Shown: positions 18,592-28,406, counted from the stretch's first letter. The stretch is DNA of 28,406 bases from Zancudomyces culisetae (GCA_001969505.1 LSSK01000579.1:1-28406); one strand, 5' to 3'. Notes: generated by a model not told the origin, from the letters alone. Made by a program: numbers and translations.

Positions 18592-20262
18592 TCAGGACCT
18601 CTGTATAGCGTAGAGACCCGATGTTTTATTGCGATCCGATAAAATTGTGTAGTGCGAGGTATCAAAATCATCAGATTTACTATTTTGTCGGGAGCGGTAG
18701 TTTGGGTAAAATTCAAAATTTCGTATAAGGATGGCCATTACCAACTTGATTATGGCAACTGAATACAATCTAGCAAGGCAAATACGGCCTCCGGCACCCC
18801 AAATCAAATTGGCCAATGAGGCATCAGAAAGCTTCATTCCAAGACGAATATGCCGCTTATAGTCGAAGCTATTTGCGTTGGGTCCAAATAGTTTTGGGTT
18901 TCTGTTGTGTGTTTGAATGTTAAAGCATACATACTCACCCTTAGGTACAGTTACACCATTTGACATTACTACATCTTGAGTTGTATTACGAAGCATAAAT
19001 GTTGTTCCGCCTGACATTCTAAAACACTCTTTGATAAACGCATCAAGTAATACCATCTCATCCAGCATCTCAAACGAAATGTGTGTGGATCCGTTGTTCA
19101 TTTCGATTAGAGAAAGTTGTTCTTCTAGTAATTCCTTGCACTCTTCATGTCTTATGCTGAGCTCTATTACCAGACTGTATAACCTATTCGCTATTATCAT
19201 TATCCCCGATTCTATAACACGTTGAAGTTGGAATCCCATTTTCACTACATCCTCCTCTACATAATTGCTATTATCCACCAAGAACTGAATTATATCCATG
19301 GGTTTGCCAAATTCGGGCAAATATTTCCTACGCTTTGATTCCAGTTCGATGTACTCGAATATGTAGTTTTTTCCCACATCCCCGTTTCTGAACAACATAG
19401 AGTAGAGATTCTCGCTGTATATATCAATAGAAGTACGATCCATCGATTTTAACAAACAATCTACTAGCTCTTTATCCTTAATTGCATATGGTCCCAAATA
19501 TCTAAATATGACCGCGTACTCCATTATTTCACGTACTAGATCCTCTAGACTTTCGATTTGAATTTCATTGTTCGCATATATTTTTCCCGAATTTTGTACT
19601 TTCTTAATTATTACTTTCTCCAAGCTCGGCTGTATTGCAGAAATCGACTCTGGCAAGTCAACATACGAAGAAAAATATACTAAATACCTCGCTAGTAACG
19701 TATCTCTTGCATGTTCACCCCTTGTGATCACTGTATACTTGTGACGTATCATGTTTCTAGCCTTGTTTATATTGAGTATTTTATCGGGAAACATTGTATA
19801 CTCATTTGAAAATTTACCACCCACTAACATAACCTTTGAATTTAAGAATATGGTATTAATACTATCGTTCATTTCCTCGCCCAGAAAATATTCTCTGAAT
19901 TTCTTCGAACTCGTATCAAGCTTCGACATATCACACAAAGTGCTATAGACTTTTTTTCTTCCATATGGTACCGCAAGCTCTTTTAGGATAGTTTTAAACT
20001 TTTCAACAATTCCAACGTAAAGCACAATGACCCCAAATGAACCTCGTAGTAGTGCTAACACTAGTCTCCATATCCAAATGCCGTCTGTGCAAAAATCTAA
20101 ACCCATACCATTTAACACTACAATGGCCACTGATAGATTTATAAAGACGTGAATAAGAGCATTATTCTGTATAGTATCCCTTGCTGCTCTAACAAAATCT
20201 GTAGTCCCAGTTGCCCAATTGACAAAATTGAGAAAATAATAAAGTACTTTAACCATATCCAT
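18592..20262 (-). CDS. divergent membrane-bound cytochrome P450
   Basis: This is an intact, intronless 556-residue haem-thiolate monooxygenase-like protein; P450s are usually 480-550. The ATG follows an in-frame TAA closely upstream. Two hydrophobic N-terminal segments lie at about 34-53 (ALIHVFINLSVAIVVLNG) and 64-87 (WRLVLALLRGSFGVIVLYVG), so it is probably anchored in the ER. The K-helix ExxR is E412-C-F-R415. A PERF-like region (LFGPNANSFDYKRHI) is present. The haem loop WGAGGRICLAR carries the axial Cys495. Deviations from the FxxGxRxCxG consensus are Trp for the leading Phe and Ala for the Gly after CxG. The I-helix region (about 345-365, VIESGIMIIANRLYS) lacks the AGxDT acid-alcohol pair that normally supports O2 activation. 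Substrate cannot be inferred. It may be a P450 with unusual chemistry or a structural derivative. Confidence 0.82.
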   Translation of the reverse strand: MDMVKVLYYFLNFVNWATGTTDFVRAARDTIQNNALIHVFINLSVAIVVLNGMGLDFCTDGIWIWRLVLALLRGSFGVIVLYVGIVEKFKTILKELAVPYGRKKVYSTLCDMSKLDTSSKKFREYFLGEEMNDSINTIFLNSKVMLVGGKFSNEYTMFPDKILNINKARNMIRHKYTVITRGEHARDTLLARYLVYFSSYVDLPESISAIQPSLEKVIIKKVQNSGKIYANNEIQIESLEDLVREIMEYAVIFRYLGPYAIKDKELVDCLLKSMDRTSIDIYSENLYSMLFRNGDVGKNYIFEYIELESKRRKYLPEFGKPMDIIQFLVDNSNYVEEDVVKMGFQLQRVIESGIMIIANRLYSLVIELSIRHEECKELLEEQLSLIEMNNGSTHISFEMLDEMVLLDAFIKECFRMSGGTTFMLRNTTQDVVMSNGVTVPKGEYVCFNIQTHNRNPKLFGPNANSFDYKRHIRLGMKLSDASLANLIWGAGGRICLARLYSVAIIKLVMAILIRNFEFYPNYRSRQNSKSDDFDTSHYTILSDRNKTSGLYAIQRS

Positions 20263-21992
20263 TGAGGAATATTATTTGACACTTCTTTGTTTATATATCC
20301 ATTTTTTAGTAAATACATGTGCAATAGACATCTTTCGGAATTAAATACACATCCCCACTTCCTAATATATAATAGAAAAGTTGTCCACTGTTAAAATGCC
20401 AAATCATCCAATAAGCTGATATTCCGATTTCACTGATGCTAAGACTATTGGCTTTAACCAATACCTTTTTTTCATTTGTGACACTGTTGAAAAATTTTTA
20501 TCTATGCGAAATAGGTTTATATAAATTATATTAATCACACAAATATCCCTTCCAATTGATTTGAAGTAAACTTTACAATCATAATAATTTTCACAACGTT
20601 ACACCAATTTGAATTATTTTATTATTGTGCCTGTTTTATTCTTGATAGCCTTTTAAACAAATATCACGCTATATACAAAAAGGTGAGAACCTAGAAAGTA
20701 TTAAGCAACTAGCAATTAGGTTTCATGATTCATCAAGAAAAACATCCAGAATAGTACTACCAACCAAGCTCACTTTGTCCCTCTAAAAAGTCTGTGGTTT
20801 TTCTAGCTAGATGGATTTATTGTTTAAGTATGTTGAAAAGTTATGTATTCGGATTTTAGTTGACAATTCAAAATGACTTACGAACCCCAGATAAATTATT
20901 GACAAAAAACGATGGCTGGAATTGTGGTGATATCATCAGATTATTTCCGCAATCATTTAACCTAGCTAAATGTCTACACGTAACCGACTCACAGCTTAAC
21001 TAGCTAGTGTTATCATTATCTTTACTCTTTTGAGTTCATGGTTTATTTATATATTAAGTTCCTAGTGTTTCCGGTTCTCTGTGTTTTATATCCCACATAT
21101 GAAATGTTGGCCAAAATAGACTAAAACAAAATTTTTTTGATGACAATGTATTTACTATAGTATACATTAGTATTTAGGAATAGTGTTTTAATTGACTATT
21201 GTATAAAATAGGAGTATGAGAATAAATAGAAAAGGGCATTGAACCTATATCTTAGAAATAAAGATTATTTTTAAAACCAAAAATACCAGAACAAAACTGC
21301 AATTATGGTTACTTGAATACATATCACTAAGATTTTGCTATAGGGTATACTAAGTTAGTCGCGATCAAGACTCCAGTTGATTTAGTTTGCTGAATTGGTT
21401 TACCTTTTAGAAACACTATTTACCAAAATAAATATATTTGTACAATCATCAATATTTTCTTAACAGTTTTCAAAATAACCCTACTTTGGTAATAGCCAGA
21501 ATAATAATGCAGCATCTCACTAAAGAAAAAAAAGTCACAACAAATACCATCTGAACCCACAAAAAGCGATCCTAAACATCATAAAACCATTTTTTTCTAG
21601 GGGCTCTACATATATCGAGTGATATTTTTGTTTTTTTTTGTTAAATGAATTTATTAAATAAATATCACACAGAACTACAAAAAAAGAATCCTATAAAATA
21701 TCTCTAATCAATTCCCCATCGTCCCTCTAAGGCTCTATAACACACCCCCTTTGATTCAAGGGAGTTTTTTCTCTCTCGACAGTCTGTATCAAATAATCCT
21801 ATTGTGTTTAGTTATATAAAAGATTTTTATAATTCTTTAACCAAACTAAGCATTAGTGACCTAGTGCAAATATTTGGTTCCTAGTTGTTTTATTAACTTT
21901 TAAATTACTTTCTTATTTAAAAAAATGCCAAACTTATTTACAAAAGTTATTTTTCAAAACCTCAATTACAATCAAAATAAAATACTACGCAT
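20263..21992. other. intergenic region between P450 and FYR-domain genes
   Basis: The 1.7 kb between two minus-strand genes contains the P450 promoter on its left side and the 3' end of the FYR gene on its right. No coding frame or RNA gene is recognised. An inverted repeat lies at 21619-21668. The region is AT-rich with many T and A runs. Confidence 0.4.
21619..21668. repeat. inverted repeat GTGATATTT/AAATATCAC
   Basis: Perfect 9-bp arms at 21619-21627 and 21660-21668 enclose a 32-base T-rich loop. It lies about 325 bp downstream of the FYR-gene stop. It could form a cruciform or RNA hairpin; function is unknown. Confidence 0.35.
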
Positions 21993-24900
21993 TCAATCTC
22001 CGCTTGCAGATACTTTTACTGCACTATCTTTAGTATTATCGTTACTTTCACCCAACTCTTTATCAATCTTGGTAGCAAGATCTCTGGCAATTTTGGAAGA
22101 TTTCGAGAACTTTTTCAGAGCTTCTTGACCTCTAGCTAACATAAAAGTGCTCGGTTTACCACCTCTTCCCTTTTTTACCACACCCCTTACGTGCCTATCT
22201 TTCATTTCAGTAAATCTTTGAAATACATAATTTTTACAGAGCTGTGACCCTTCCAAGTCCTGAATCATTTTTGCTATCGTAGGATGCGAAAAGCCAAAAT
22301 AGTCTGGCCCAGACGCGGAATTCGAGTGTTCCCTTTTTCGAATTTTGTTTACAAGTTTTACAGCAGTTGTCCAAGCACCAGTGGCCGTATGTGCTATTAT
22401 TGGCTTGCCGGGCATATCCTCAGACTCAATATAAAACCGGGGACCATCGCCGCCATCATCGATTCTACACGTGTAAATAACATTTTTTTCCGGATCTATC
22501 ATGCTTCCATACTCTCTTTGAACAACATATCCCACAGGCCATATATACCTTTCATTATGGAATGTTTCACGATCTGTCACTATTTTTCCCAAATTGAGTA
22601 GAGTTAAAATTCCCACCTGTATTGGCAATATATAGTTCCCATCAGCATCTTTTGGAACAGGTTGAACCGACCTTATTCGAGATGAAAGTTCAACTTGTCT
22701 TTTTCTTTTTTTACCACCAGGCATTCCAACTGAATGTGAAATTCCATTTCGTGACATTAACAGTCGTTTGTGTGCTAGGAGCTTTTGGTTTTTAGGTAAA
22801 GGACCCGATGAATTGGATCCAGCAGTTTTAGGTGGATATATGTTTATAACTCTGGGTGCTATTTTGCCTCTGTGAAAAGAAAGGCCATTTGAAGAGTAAT
22901 GTTCATTGCCATACTTATTATCAAACGGATGGGATAGTTCGGCATCAAAGTATAAACCGTCGTTTTTTGTAGGTACAAAAGTTTGGCCAGTACTGTTTGT
23001 CTTTAGTAGCCTCGTTGTTTTGATAGGCGGTGAATCTGGTACCGTGTTATATGCTGGTCTACTAGTTTCCACTATTATCATTTCATCATTGCGTGAATTT
23101 TTAATTGTGTTTTTGTACCTGGTGGTGAAGTCCATTTCACTTTTGTTTGAGGTCCACGTTTGGTCAAAATAGTCTTCCTTCCTGCTCGTTTTTTCATTGG
23201 GGTTGCCTGTACCCTCATTATTTTCTAAGGGTTTAGCCTCGAAAGTATAACTTTTACCTAAATAGAAACTTTGACTCCTGTGTATGTCTATTTTTTCCTC
23301 GCTTCCCATTGGTCTGAGGGGATTAGACTTTTCTTTAGTACCATTTGATATCCTACTGTTTTGACCTGAAGTACTCAAGGTATTATTTAAAGGTGTGATT
23401 AATTCACCGGTGTCATCCAATACATAGTTTCCTGGATACGTCTTTCGACGATGACTATTATTTTTTTCGTTTATATTATTTCCAAAGCCTTGGTATCTCA
23501 AAAATTTTGGTTCCTGAATTCCAGAAGCATCTTTTTCTGGCGCTATTAGTTAATTAGTACAGTTATAATTTTTTTAAAAGGCTATACCTAAAGATCGAAG
23601 TTTAAACCTATTATATGGATATTTATAACTATTTTGCGTACCCAGGTATGTCGAAGAATTTCTCATTCTGTTTCTATCACAATAGAGTTGGTAACCTTTT
23701 TCGCCAAGAATGGGAGGTTCTATTGATAGCGAGTTGAACTATAGTTCCTAACAATGTTCGATTCGCACAATCTGAAAGATGGTATCATTTCTAAATAAAA
23801 ATAAAATTACATACCTTTTATTACTGGCAGAGAACGGTTAAAAATACAATTCATCTCATTATTCATCAAAACATCGGTTTTTCGGGTCGCTTCAGAAGTC
23901 GATACTGATCCTTGTCTCTGCATCTCTGGTAACGAACTCACAGCGCTACAGTTGTTTTTTTCTCTCGAACTTTTTTTTTCATAGTTATGTATTTTTGAAT
24001 TTAGCTCTTCAATCTCATTTTGAGCGTTTTTCAGAGTTTTCTGAAAGTACTTGACATTCTACGTATGTAAATCGAAGTTTTGACGGTATACGTTAAAAGT
24101 TATTCATTAAATATATATCTTCTCTCAAATGAAACACATACCTTTTTAGAATCAAGGTACTTCTGCTTCAAAAGTTTGTATTTATCACACAATGCAACAC
24201 TGACTTCTAGAGGCTCACCCTTCTCGTCATCCAATCTGGACCTAAACTCAGCTAATCCATCTTCATCAATATCACTGTCACTCTCACTGTCCTCGTCATA
24301 GTCGCTGTTGTAGTCACAGCTGTAGTTTTTATATCCCACATAATCTTCATTTAGCTCGACACTAGATAAATTTGATTTAACTCTCTCTCTTCCTGAATAG
24401 GCGGTAATATTGCGAGAGTAGGCAGGGCTATTCCTCTCATAGGCATCGTTATTATAGTAATGTACCATAACTTCGTCCCTATCGAAGCTTCCGCCAGTGT
24501 CATTTTTATATCTCACAGTTCCATTATTAGAACCTATTCTGTGTACAATTTTGTGTGGTATTGCATTCGAACTTTTCATAAATACTTTAGAGTTTTCGAA
24601 TTTTTTTTTCAAAACATCTCTATTTAATTTAATTTTTTTTGCGCTTCCATGAAAACCCACACTCATTTTTACACATTCTAGGGTATCAGCATTAGCTTCA
24701 TAGTAGCTTGTATTGGTATAAACATGCTGATATCTTCTAATTGACGCTGTTTTGTGATTATTAATAGCTGTATACTCCTCATTTTCACCTTCTTTGATAG
24801 TCCCATAGCGCATTCCATCGCTGTAAGCAGCAGCTTCAGTACCTTTTATGCCATTCTGGCCATTTTCCTCTTTCTCATTAATCGTAGATTCTTTACCGCT

Positions 24901-25023
24901 CTGAACAGACTTCTCGCCTATTGGGCTGCTATTTTCCTTGTTTTGCTGATCTGGGGCAAATTCAATTATATTCTCAATGGTAAACGCAAGAGTTTCCAAG
25001 CCATTTGCGAATCTATTTTCCAT
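21993..25023 (-). CDS. TBRG1-like nuclear protein with FYRN and FYRC domains, 3-4 exons
   Basis: Exon 1 is 25023-24142 (ATG, MENRFANG), exon 2 is 24058-23815, a possible exon 3 is 23719-23588, and the last exon is 23542-21993. Splice phases agree throughout, giving 935 residues, or 891 if exon 3 is skipped. The N-terminal two thirds is low-complexity and Ser/Asn/Asp-rich. A coiled coil spans the exon 1/2 junction (KYKLLKQKYLDSKK joined to NVKYFQKTLKNAQNEIEELN). A basic patch GGKKRKRQ precedes the FYR module. FYRN begins near 22643 (GNYILPIQVGILTLLNLGKI, then YIWPVGYVVQREYGSM). FYRC follows (YTCRIDDGGDGPRFYIESED, then WTTAVKLVNKIRKREH, GPDYFGFSHPTI). This order (coiled coil, FYRN, FYRC) is that of the TBRG1 family of chromatin-associated nuclear proteins. 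A role in chromatin or transcription is inferred from the family. Confidence 0.85.
23588..23719 (-). other. candidate extra exon of the FYR-domain gene
   Basis: Inside the 272-bp interval between firm exons, these 132 bases are open (44 codons), begin after CAATAG| and end at TTAG|GTATAG. They enter and leave in phase 1, exactly as the flanking exons require. Including it leaves introns of 95 bp and 45 bp, the latter with a TACTAAT branch. The encoded part starts PPILGEKGYQLYCD and is rich in Arg, Tyr and Asn. Skipping it also keeps the frame, so it could be a cassette exon. Confidence 0.5.
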
Positions 25024-25293
25024 TCTAGCCTGTAGTGCATAAGCCGTTTTTTTTGTTCCGTGCTACGTTTATTGTTAACACTCTGGTGCAGAGATGTTTA
25101 CCACTTTGTTACTATTACTTCCTTATTAACGACGATTTAGGTTAGAGTAAAAGGCAATAAGTTTTTTTCAATTCCCGATTAAATACTCACAAAATGAAAA
25201 TGTTATTATAAGGTATCCTCCTAAATGAATTGCGCTTTTTCATACATCTATACTTATACGTTCAATCTGATAGCCTTAGAGAGCGTGAGGAAT

Positions 25294-25340
25294 CAAACCA
25301 AGACTAAAAACAAAACCAAAACTAAAATCAAAATCAATCC
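25294..25340. repeat. degenerate AAAACC/AAAATC hexamer repeat
   Basis: About seven imperfect units built from AAAACC, AAAACT and AAAATC follow each other. It is a small, decayed microsatellite. Confidence 0.6.
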
Positions 25341-25886
25341 AACCTCAAAAGCCTGGCTTGTATATACTCTACCTCGATTTAAGTGTAATACAAAATGGTT
25401 TATACCTTCATCAACTATAATAAAGGTTTGAGTATCTTATATTAGCAATAAATCGAGTATAAAAAAGGCAATACACCATTGATCTATATATACTTCTTTA
25501 TCTAATTGCTAATCTAGAATAATATGTTCCAAAGTTGAAAGCCAGCTTCAGTTTCTAGCATTCATTGGCTTTAAAAACTTCCTTATTTGCACTTTATTCT
25601 TTGCTCTGTAGTTTAATTCCATTAAAAGTCGATACAAATACGAATATCAAATTTTATATTAATTTAATAAAAACCAGCCCATTATCTTCTTGTATTTTGT
25701 ATTGCTTCATTCTACAAGCTTTATTACTTTAAAGAAAAGGTGTTCAGAATTTTTTTGAAAAATTGCATTCGGAAATAAATGAGTGGTTGGCTTAAGATTG
25801 AAGAATAATTAAAGTTCTAGAGGTTAAAAGTGTACATTAAAATTAGTGCTTGGTCTTTCCTTTGAGGATTTGTTGATTAATTTTGT

Positions 25887-25975
25887 AATTGGAATTGGAA
25901 TTGGAATTAGAATTGGAATTAGAATTGGAATTTGGATTGGAGTTGGAGTTGTGATTGGAATTGGGATTAGGATTG
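25887..25975. repeat. GGAATT hexanucleotide microsatellite
   Basis: About 15 imperfect tandem units of GGAATT, with variants AGAATT, GGATTT, GGAGTT and GGGATT, run for roughly 90 bp. The left half is purer than the right. On the minus strand it would read as alternating Asn-Ser or Pro-Ile dipeptides, but those frames have no support as genes. Confidence 0.85.
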
Positions 25976-26403
25976 ACCCTTGAATGCCAGCTAAAAAAAC
26001 ACAAAATAATAAATACATATAAATGCAAATATTTAAGAACATGGCAGTATTAACATGAAATTTACTCAAATAATTTGGGTCCTAGAGCAGAAAGAACTAA
26101 AAATTAGCTACAAAAACAGTGTGCTTGCTTAGAAATTATTTGTGGTGGAGAAATTTGAAGTGCTCGATAGTGTTCAATAGGAGTGTAAACACTTTTTTTA
26201 TAAAAAAAAATATCCATCATTAACCTGCTAAATATGTTAAAGCTGGAACTATAAACCACGGGGGATTAATATAAAATGCAAAGAAAATGATAAAAAAAGC
26301 CATAGGTTGACGAAAATGTAAATGTTGTTAACAATTGAAGTAAGAATATGCCGAATGGAAGTTGAGAACAAACAAACAATATGTGGAAGGTATGGTGAAC
26401 AGC

Positions 26404-26455
26404 TAGGAACTATCAATGTTTTGCACCTAGTGCATTGGCAGATCTGTGGTTCCTA
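26404..26455. repeat. nested hairpin: 7-bp outer stem with inner palindrome
   Basis: TAGGAAC (26404-26410) pairs with GTTCCTA (26449-26455). Inside, TGCAC (26422-26426) pairs with GTGCA (26430-26434) across CTA. At 52 bases it is too short for a tRNA. It sits in a patch less AT-rich than the surrounding spacer. It could be an RNA element or a relic of a mobile sequence; no A or B box is evident. Confidence 0.4.
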
Positions 26456-27464
26456 CATGAAAAGCAATTTATGCAGGTGGTTTTCTTGACATATCAAAAC
26501 CCTTAGCTTTGGGCCAATTACGTTTTATACGTCTAATCCTCACAGAACTGCGACCTGGCCAATTACCAAGCCATCTGGCTAAACAATGCGGGCTTACTAG
26601 AACAACAAAAAGCACCTAATCAAAACACCAATTGGTCAGAACATTCGTTCTCTTTATCTATAAATATCTCAACCTAACTTTTAGTTTACTGTTATACTCT
26701 CTAAAAATAATACCCTTTTATGTGTTCACTTTACTTTGTCAAATAAACAACGCGCTTGAAAAAAAAGCCTCTGGCAAATACAGAAAAAGTAGCTATGTTT
26801 GTCAGAAACAGAATAAAGTAACACGATGAAATATACTAAATCATGCCTGGTCCGCAATACAAGAACGAAAAGTATCCAGGTTGTAAATGAAAATGAGAAA
26901 GTTCGACCAACCACAGGTTTTCAAGCTTTCTGTAACATCAGAGTATCGGAACTATACATTACGTAAACAATGGTAAACCATGTAAAGTATTTAAAAGCAA
27001 ATGGGAATAACTAGCCACAAATCATACCAGTACAAACAAAACAATTCTCAAGACAAAATCTTTTAAATCGCCGAGATTAGGGCATACAAGTTTTTATGAT
27101 CAGCAACACTATATTCTGTATTAGACCCATCGAAAATCCAAACACCCCCTTAACCATTTGAGGGGAGAGTGAGTGCCAGGAAACGGGTGCTGATATAGCA
27201 AATAGCCTAAAAAAAAAGATGGAAAACAGTAATACGGTAAAATATATTACATTTACCTGAACAAACAGCGAGTTAAAACAATTAAAAACTCTTATGTACA
27301 TCTACAATCACAGGATCCCAAGCTCGTTTTAAAATGCCAGGTTTATAGCATGTGCCTTTTATTTTCTATTTACAGTAGAACGAAAAATTTGCTCAAATTA
27401 ATCTTGTTAGCGACATGATTGTATTTCACAACAGCTTACCTGAAATATTGTGTGAGTTGACCTT

Positions 27465-28088
27465 TTATCCTGGAAACGTTCGCAACCACTTCGCCCTACT
27501 ACCATTTTTGCTATATTCATTTATCCTAAAACCAAAGACTTTAGGTATATATAGTTCATTGATGTTCCTTGTATTCAGATACTGGGGGTAGGCTTCAAAA
27601 AAGACATGAGCAAAGTTCGTGCCAAAAAATGCGCCGTCAATTGGTTCATGGAACGAGTTTTGTGGTGAGTATAAATCTAAACATCTCGGACAAAATAATT
27701 TAACCACATCCCTTTCTGGTCTATTGCGTCTTCCGCACGGAACCACAAGGGCATTATTGCATAAAAAACGGGGACATGTCCCAAAATCGCCATTTTCATA
27801 TTTGCTTGCCATTTCTCGCAGCCCTGTTGTAGTGTTGATATATCGCGAATGGATCAAACCATATAAGAGTATTGCTGAAGATTGGATAATCTCTTTTTCC
27901 TCTTTTTTCAACTCATCCCTTTCTATATCCAATATCAAATCAAGCGCTTCATTGTAGTAATTTACGATTGGTGAAAGCCCTACCAAGTTATTTTCGTCCT
28001 CTATAAACTCCTTCCTAACTTTGCAAAAATACTCATGACCAGATGCTTCGCAAAACCTTGTTATCCAATTCGGCTCATCCTTGGACAT
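27465..28088 (-). CDS. ckb1: casein kinase II regulatory (beta) subunit
   Basis: CK2 beta dimerises through a zinc finger and tethers two catalytic alpha subunits, setting substrate choice in nucleus and cytosol. From the ATG at 28088 (MSKDEPNWITRF) the protein has 207 residues. Family motifs are WITRFCEASGHEYFC (8-22), FIEDENNLVGL (28-38), LLYGLIHSRYI (74-84), KYENGDFGTCPR (96-107), DGAFFGTNFAHVFF (151-164) and PKVFGFRI (182-189). The zinc ligands are C105, C110, C133 and C136. The acidic loop (human DEELEDNPNQSD) reads RDELKKEEKE here, so it is much less acidic. The C-terminal tail is short. The frame stays open upstream of the ATG to an acceptor-like CTCCTGTTGTAG near 28159, so an additional 5' exon and longer N-terminus are possible. 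Gene symbol is by family; which paralogue this is cannot be told. Confidence 0.9.
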   Translation of the reverse strand: MSKDEPNWITRFCEASGHEYFCKVRKEFIEDENNLVGLSPIVNYYNEALDLILDIERDELKKEEKEIIQSSAILLYGLIHSRYINTTTGLREMASKYENGDFGTCPRFLCNNALVVPCGRRNRPERDVVKLFCPRCLDLYSPQNSFHEPIDGAFFGTNFAHVFFEAYPQYLNTRNINELYIPKVFGFRINEYSKNGSRAKWLRTFPG

Positions 28089-28406
28089 CTCTACTGATAT
28101 ATTCAATTCTTTGTTCCCGTACTCATTTATTAAAGAATAAGTCCGAATAATCCAAATCTACAACAGGAGAGAAACGACAACATAAATCTTGCCCGTTTTA
28201 TATCTTTTTTTTCCTCTGGCCCATTCCAATTTTTCTAAAACGCCCTGCCATAAATGTTTAGATTCATTGTAATAAATCCATGCAAAAAAATGTGCGTTTC
28301 GTCTGGCATACCTAATTATTTCATAGGTTGTAATTATCAATAATTTTTCAATTATGGTTACACAAAACAAAGGCGTAGCAGGAAACTAGTAGTAATTTAA
28401 TGTTGT
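28089..28406. other. upstream flank of the CK2 beta gene, window edge
   Basis: The region contains an acceptor-like sequence (near 28159) followed by frame-compatible sequence into the CK2 beta ORF. A minus-strand open stretch (28370-28158) is rich in aromatic and basic residues (RRNAHFFAWIYYNESKHLW) but starts at TTG. It may be part of a 5' exon, a neighbouring gene cut by the window end, or noise. Confidence 0.25.

Larger units (their letters stand above)
25024..27464. other. 2.4-kb intergenic region with simple repeats and a hairpin
   Basis: No gene is recognised. Contents are a degenerate AAAACY-type repeat at 25294-25340, a GGAATT-type array at 25887-25975, a nested hairpin at 26404-26455 and, on the minus strand, an open stretch of about 45 codons ending near 26472 (RWLGNWPGRSSVRIRRIKRN) without an ATG. 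A 74-codon hydrophobic minus frame with an ATG (27301-27077) is possible but has no recognisable similarity. TTTATT at 27358-27363 is a likely poly(A) signal (minus strand) for the CK2 gene. Confidence 0.4.

Noticed and set aside
20139-20324. Alternative 61-codon minus-strand frame at the P450 start
   Set aside because: It overlaps the P450 N-terminus in another frame, and the P450 ATG has a close in-frame upstream stop.
13849-21519. A 15-base identical word (TAATGCAGCATCTCA) at 13849-13863 and 21505-21519
   Set aside because: One exact 15-mer match within 28 kb of biased DNA is close to chance, and similarity does not extend on either side.
25824-26069. Minus-strand frames reading Pro-Ile or Asn-Ser dipeptide repeats
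   Set aside because: They are translations of the GGAATT microsatellite and have no other support.
27077-27301. 74-codon hydrophobic minus-strand ORF with an ATG and an internal intron-like segment
   Set aside because: Removing the possible intron breaks the frame, no family is recognised, and T-rich DNA easily gives hydrophobic frames.
1-28406. CRISPR arrays, rRNA, tRNA genes and bacterial-type operons
   Set aside because: No regularly spaced repeats, no tRNA A/B-box pair with cloverleaf potential and no rRNA-like sequence were seen. Introns and poly(A) signals show eukaryotic DNA.

Overview
The window looks like nuclear chromosomal DNA from a fungus. Genes are separated by long, AT-rich spacers. 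Several genes carry short spliceosomal introns (about 45-160 bp, mostly GT-AG, with TACTAAT/TGACTAA-like branch sites), and AATAAA signals follow several stop codons. A fungal_trans regulator, a proteinase K-type secreted subtilisin, a P450 and a secreted SOD-like protein all point to fungi. The AT bias and the presence of a SAMHD1-type enzyme suggest an early-diverging lineage, perhaps Kickxellomycotina/Harpellales. That placement is inference and was not tested.

Left part (1-7.8 kb), plus strand: a secreted Cu/Zn-SOD-like protein without metal histidines (104-733); a 2.1-kb spacer; a large fungal_trans-type regulator with a duplicated IPGTSKFR motif (2815-5505); a 1.3-kb spacer; and a basic protein with one C-terminal membrane segment (6818-7726). 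These converge on the minus-strand genes at about 7.8-8.3 kb.

Right part (8.3-28.1 kb): every recognisable gene is on the minus strand. They are the spliceosomal core protein SmB (2 exons), tyrosine aminotransferase (intronless), a SAMHD1-type dNTP triphosphohydrolase (7 exons, including a likely GC-AG intron), a proteinase K-like subtilisin, a possible small broken gene, a divergent cytochrome P450, a TBRG1-like FYRN/FYRC nuclear protein (3 or 4 exons) and a casein kinase II beta subunit. A very AT-rich stretch (16.2-18.6 kb) holds a possible gag-like relic. The 25.0-27.5 kb spacer carries a GGAATT repeat array and a strong hairpin.

The genes do not form one pathway. They mix housekeeping functions (splicing, amino-acid and nucleotide metabolism, CK2 signalling, chromatin) with secreted or lineage-specific functions (protease, SOD-like protein, P450). 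I found no clear novel system. The most noteworthy items are the degenerate secreted SOD, the SAMHD1 homologue and its splicing, the hidden exon candidate in the FYR gene, and the P450 with an atypical active-site signature.
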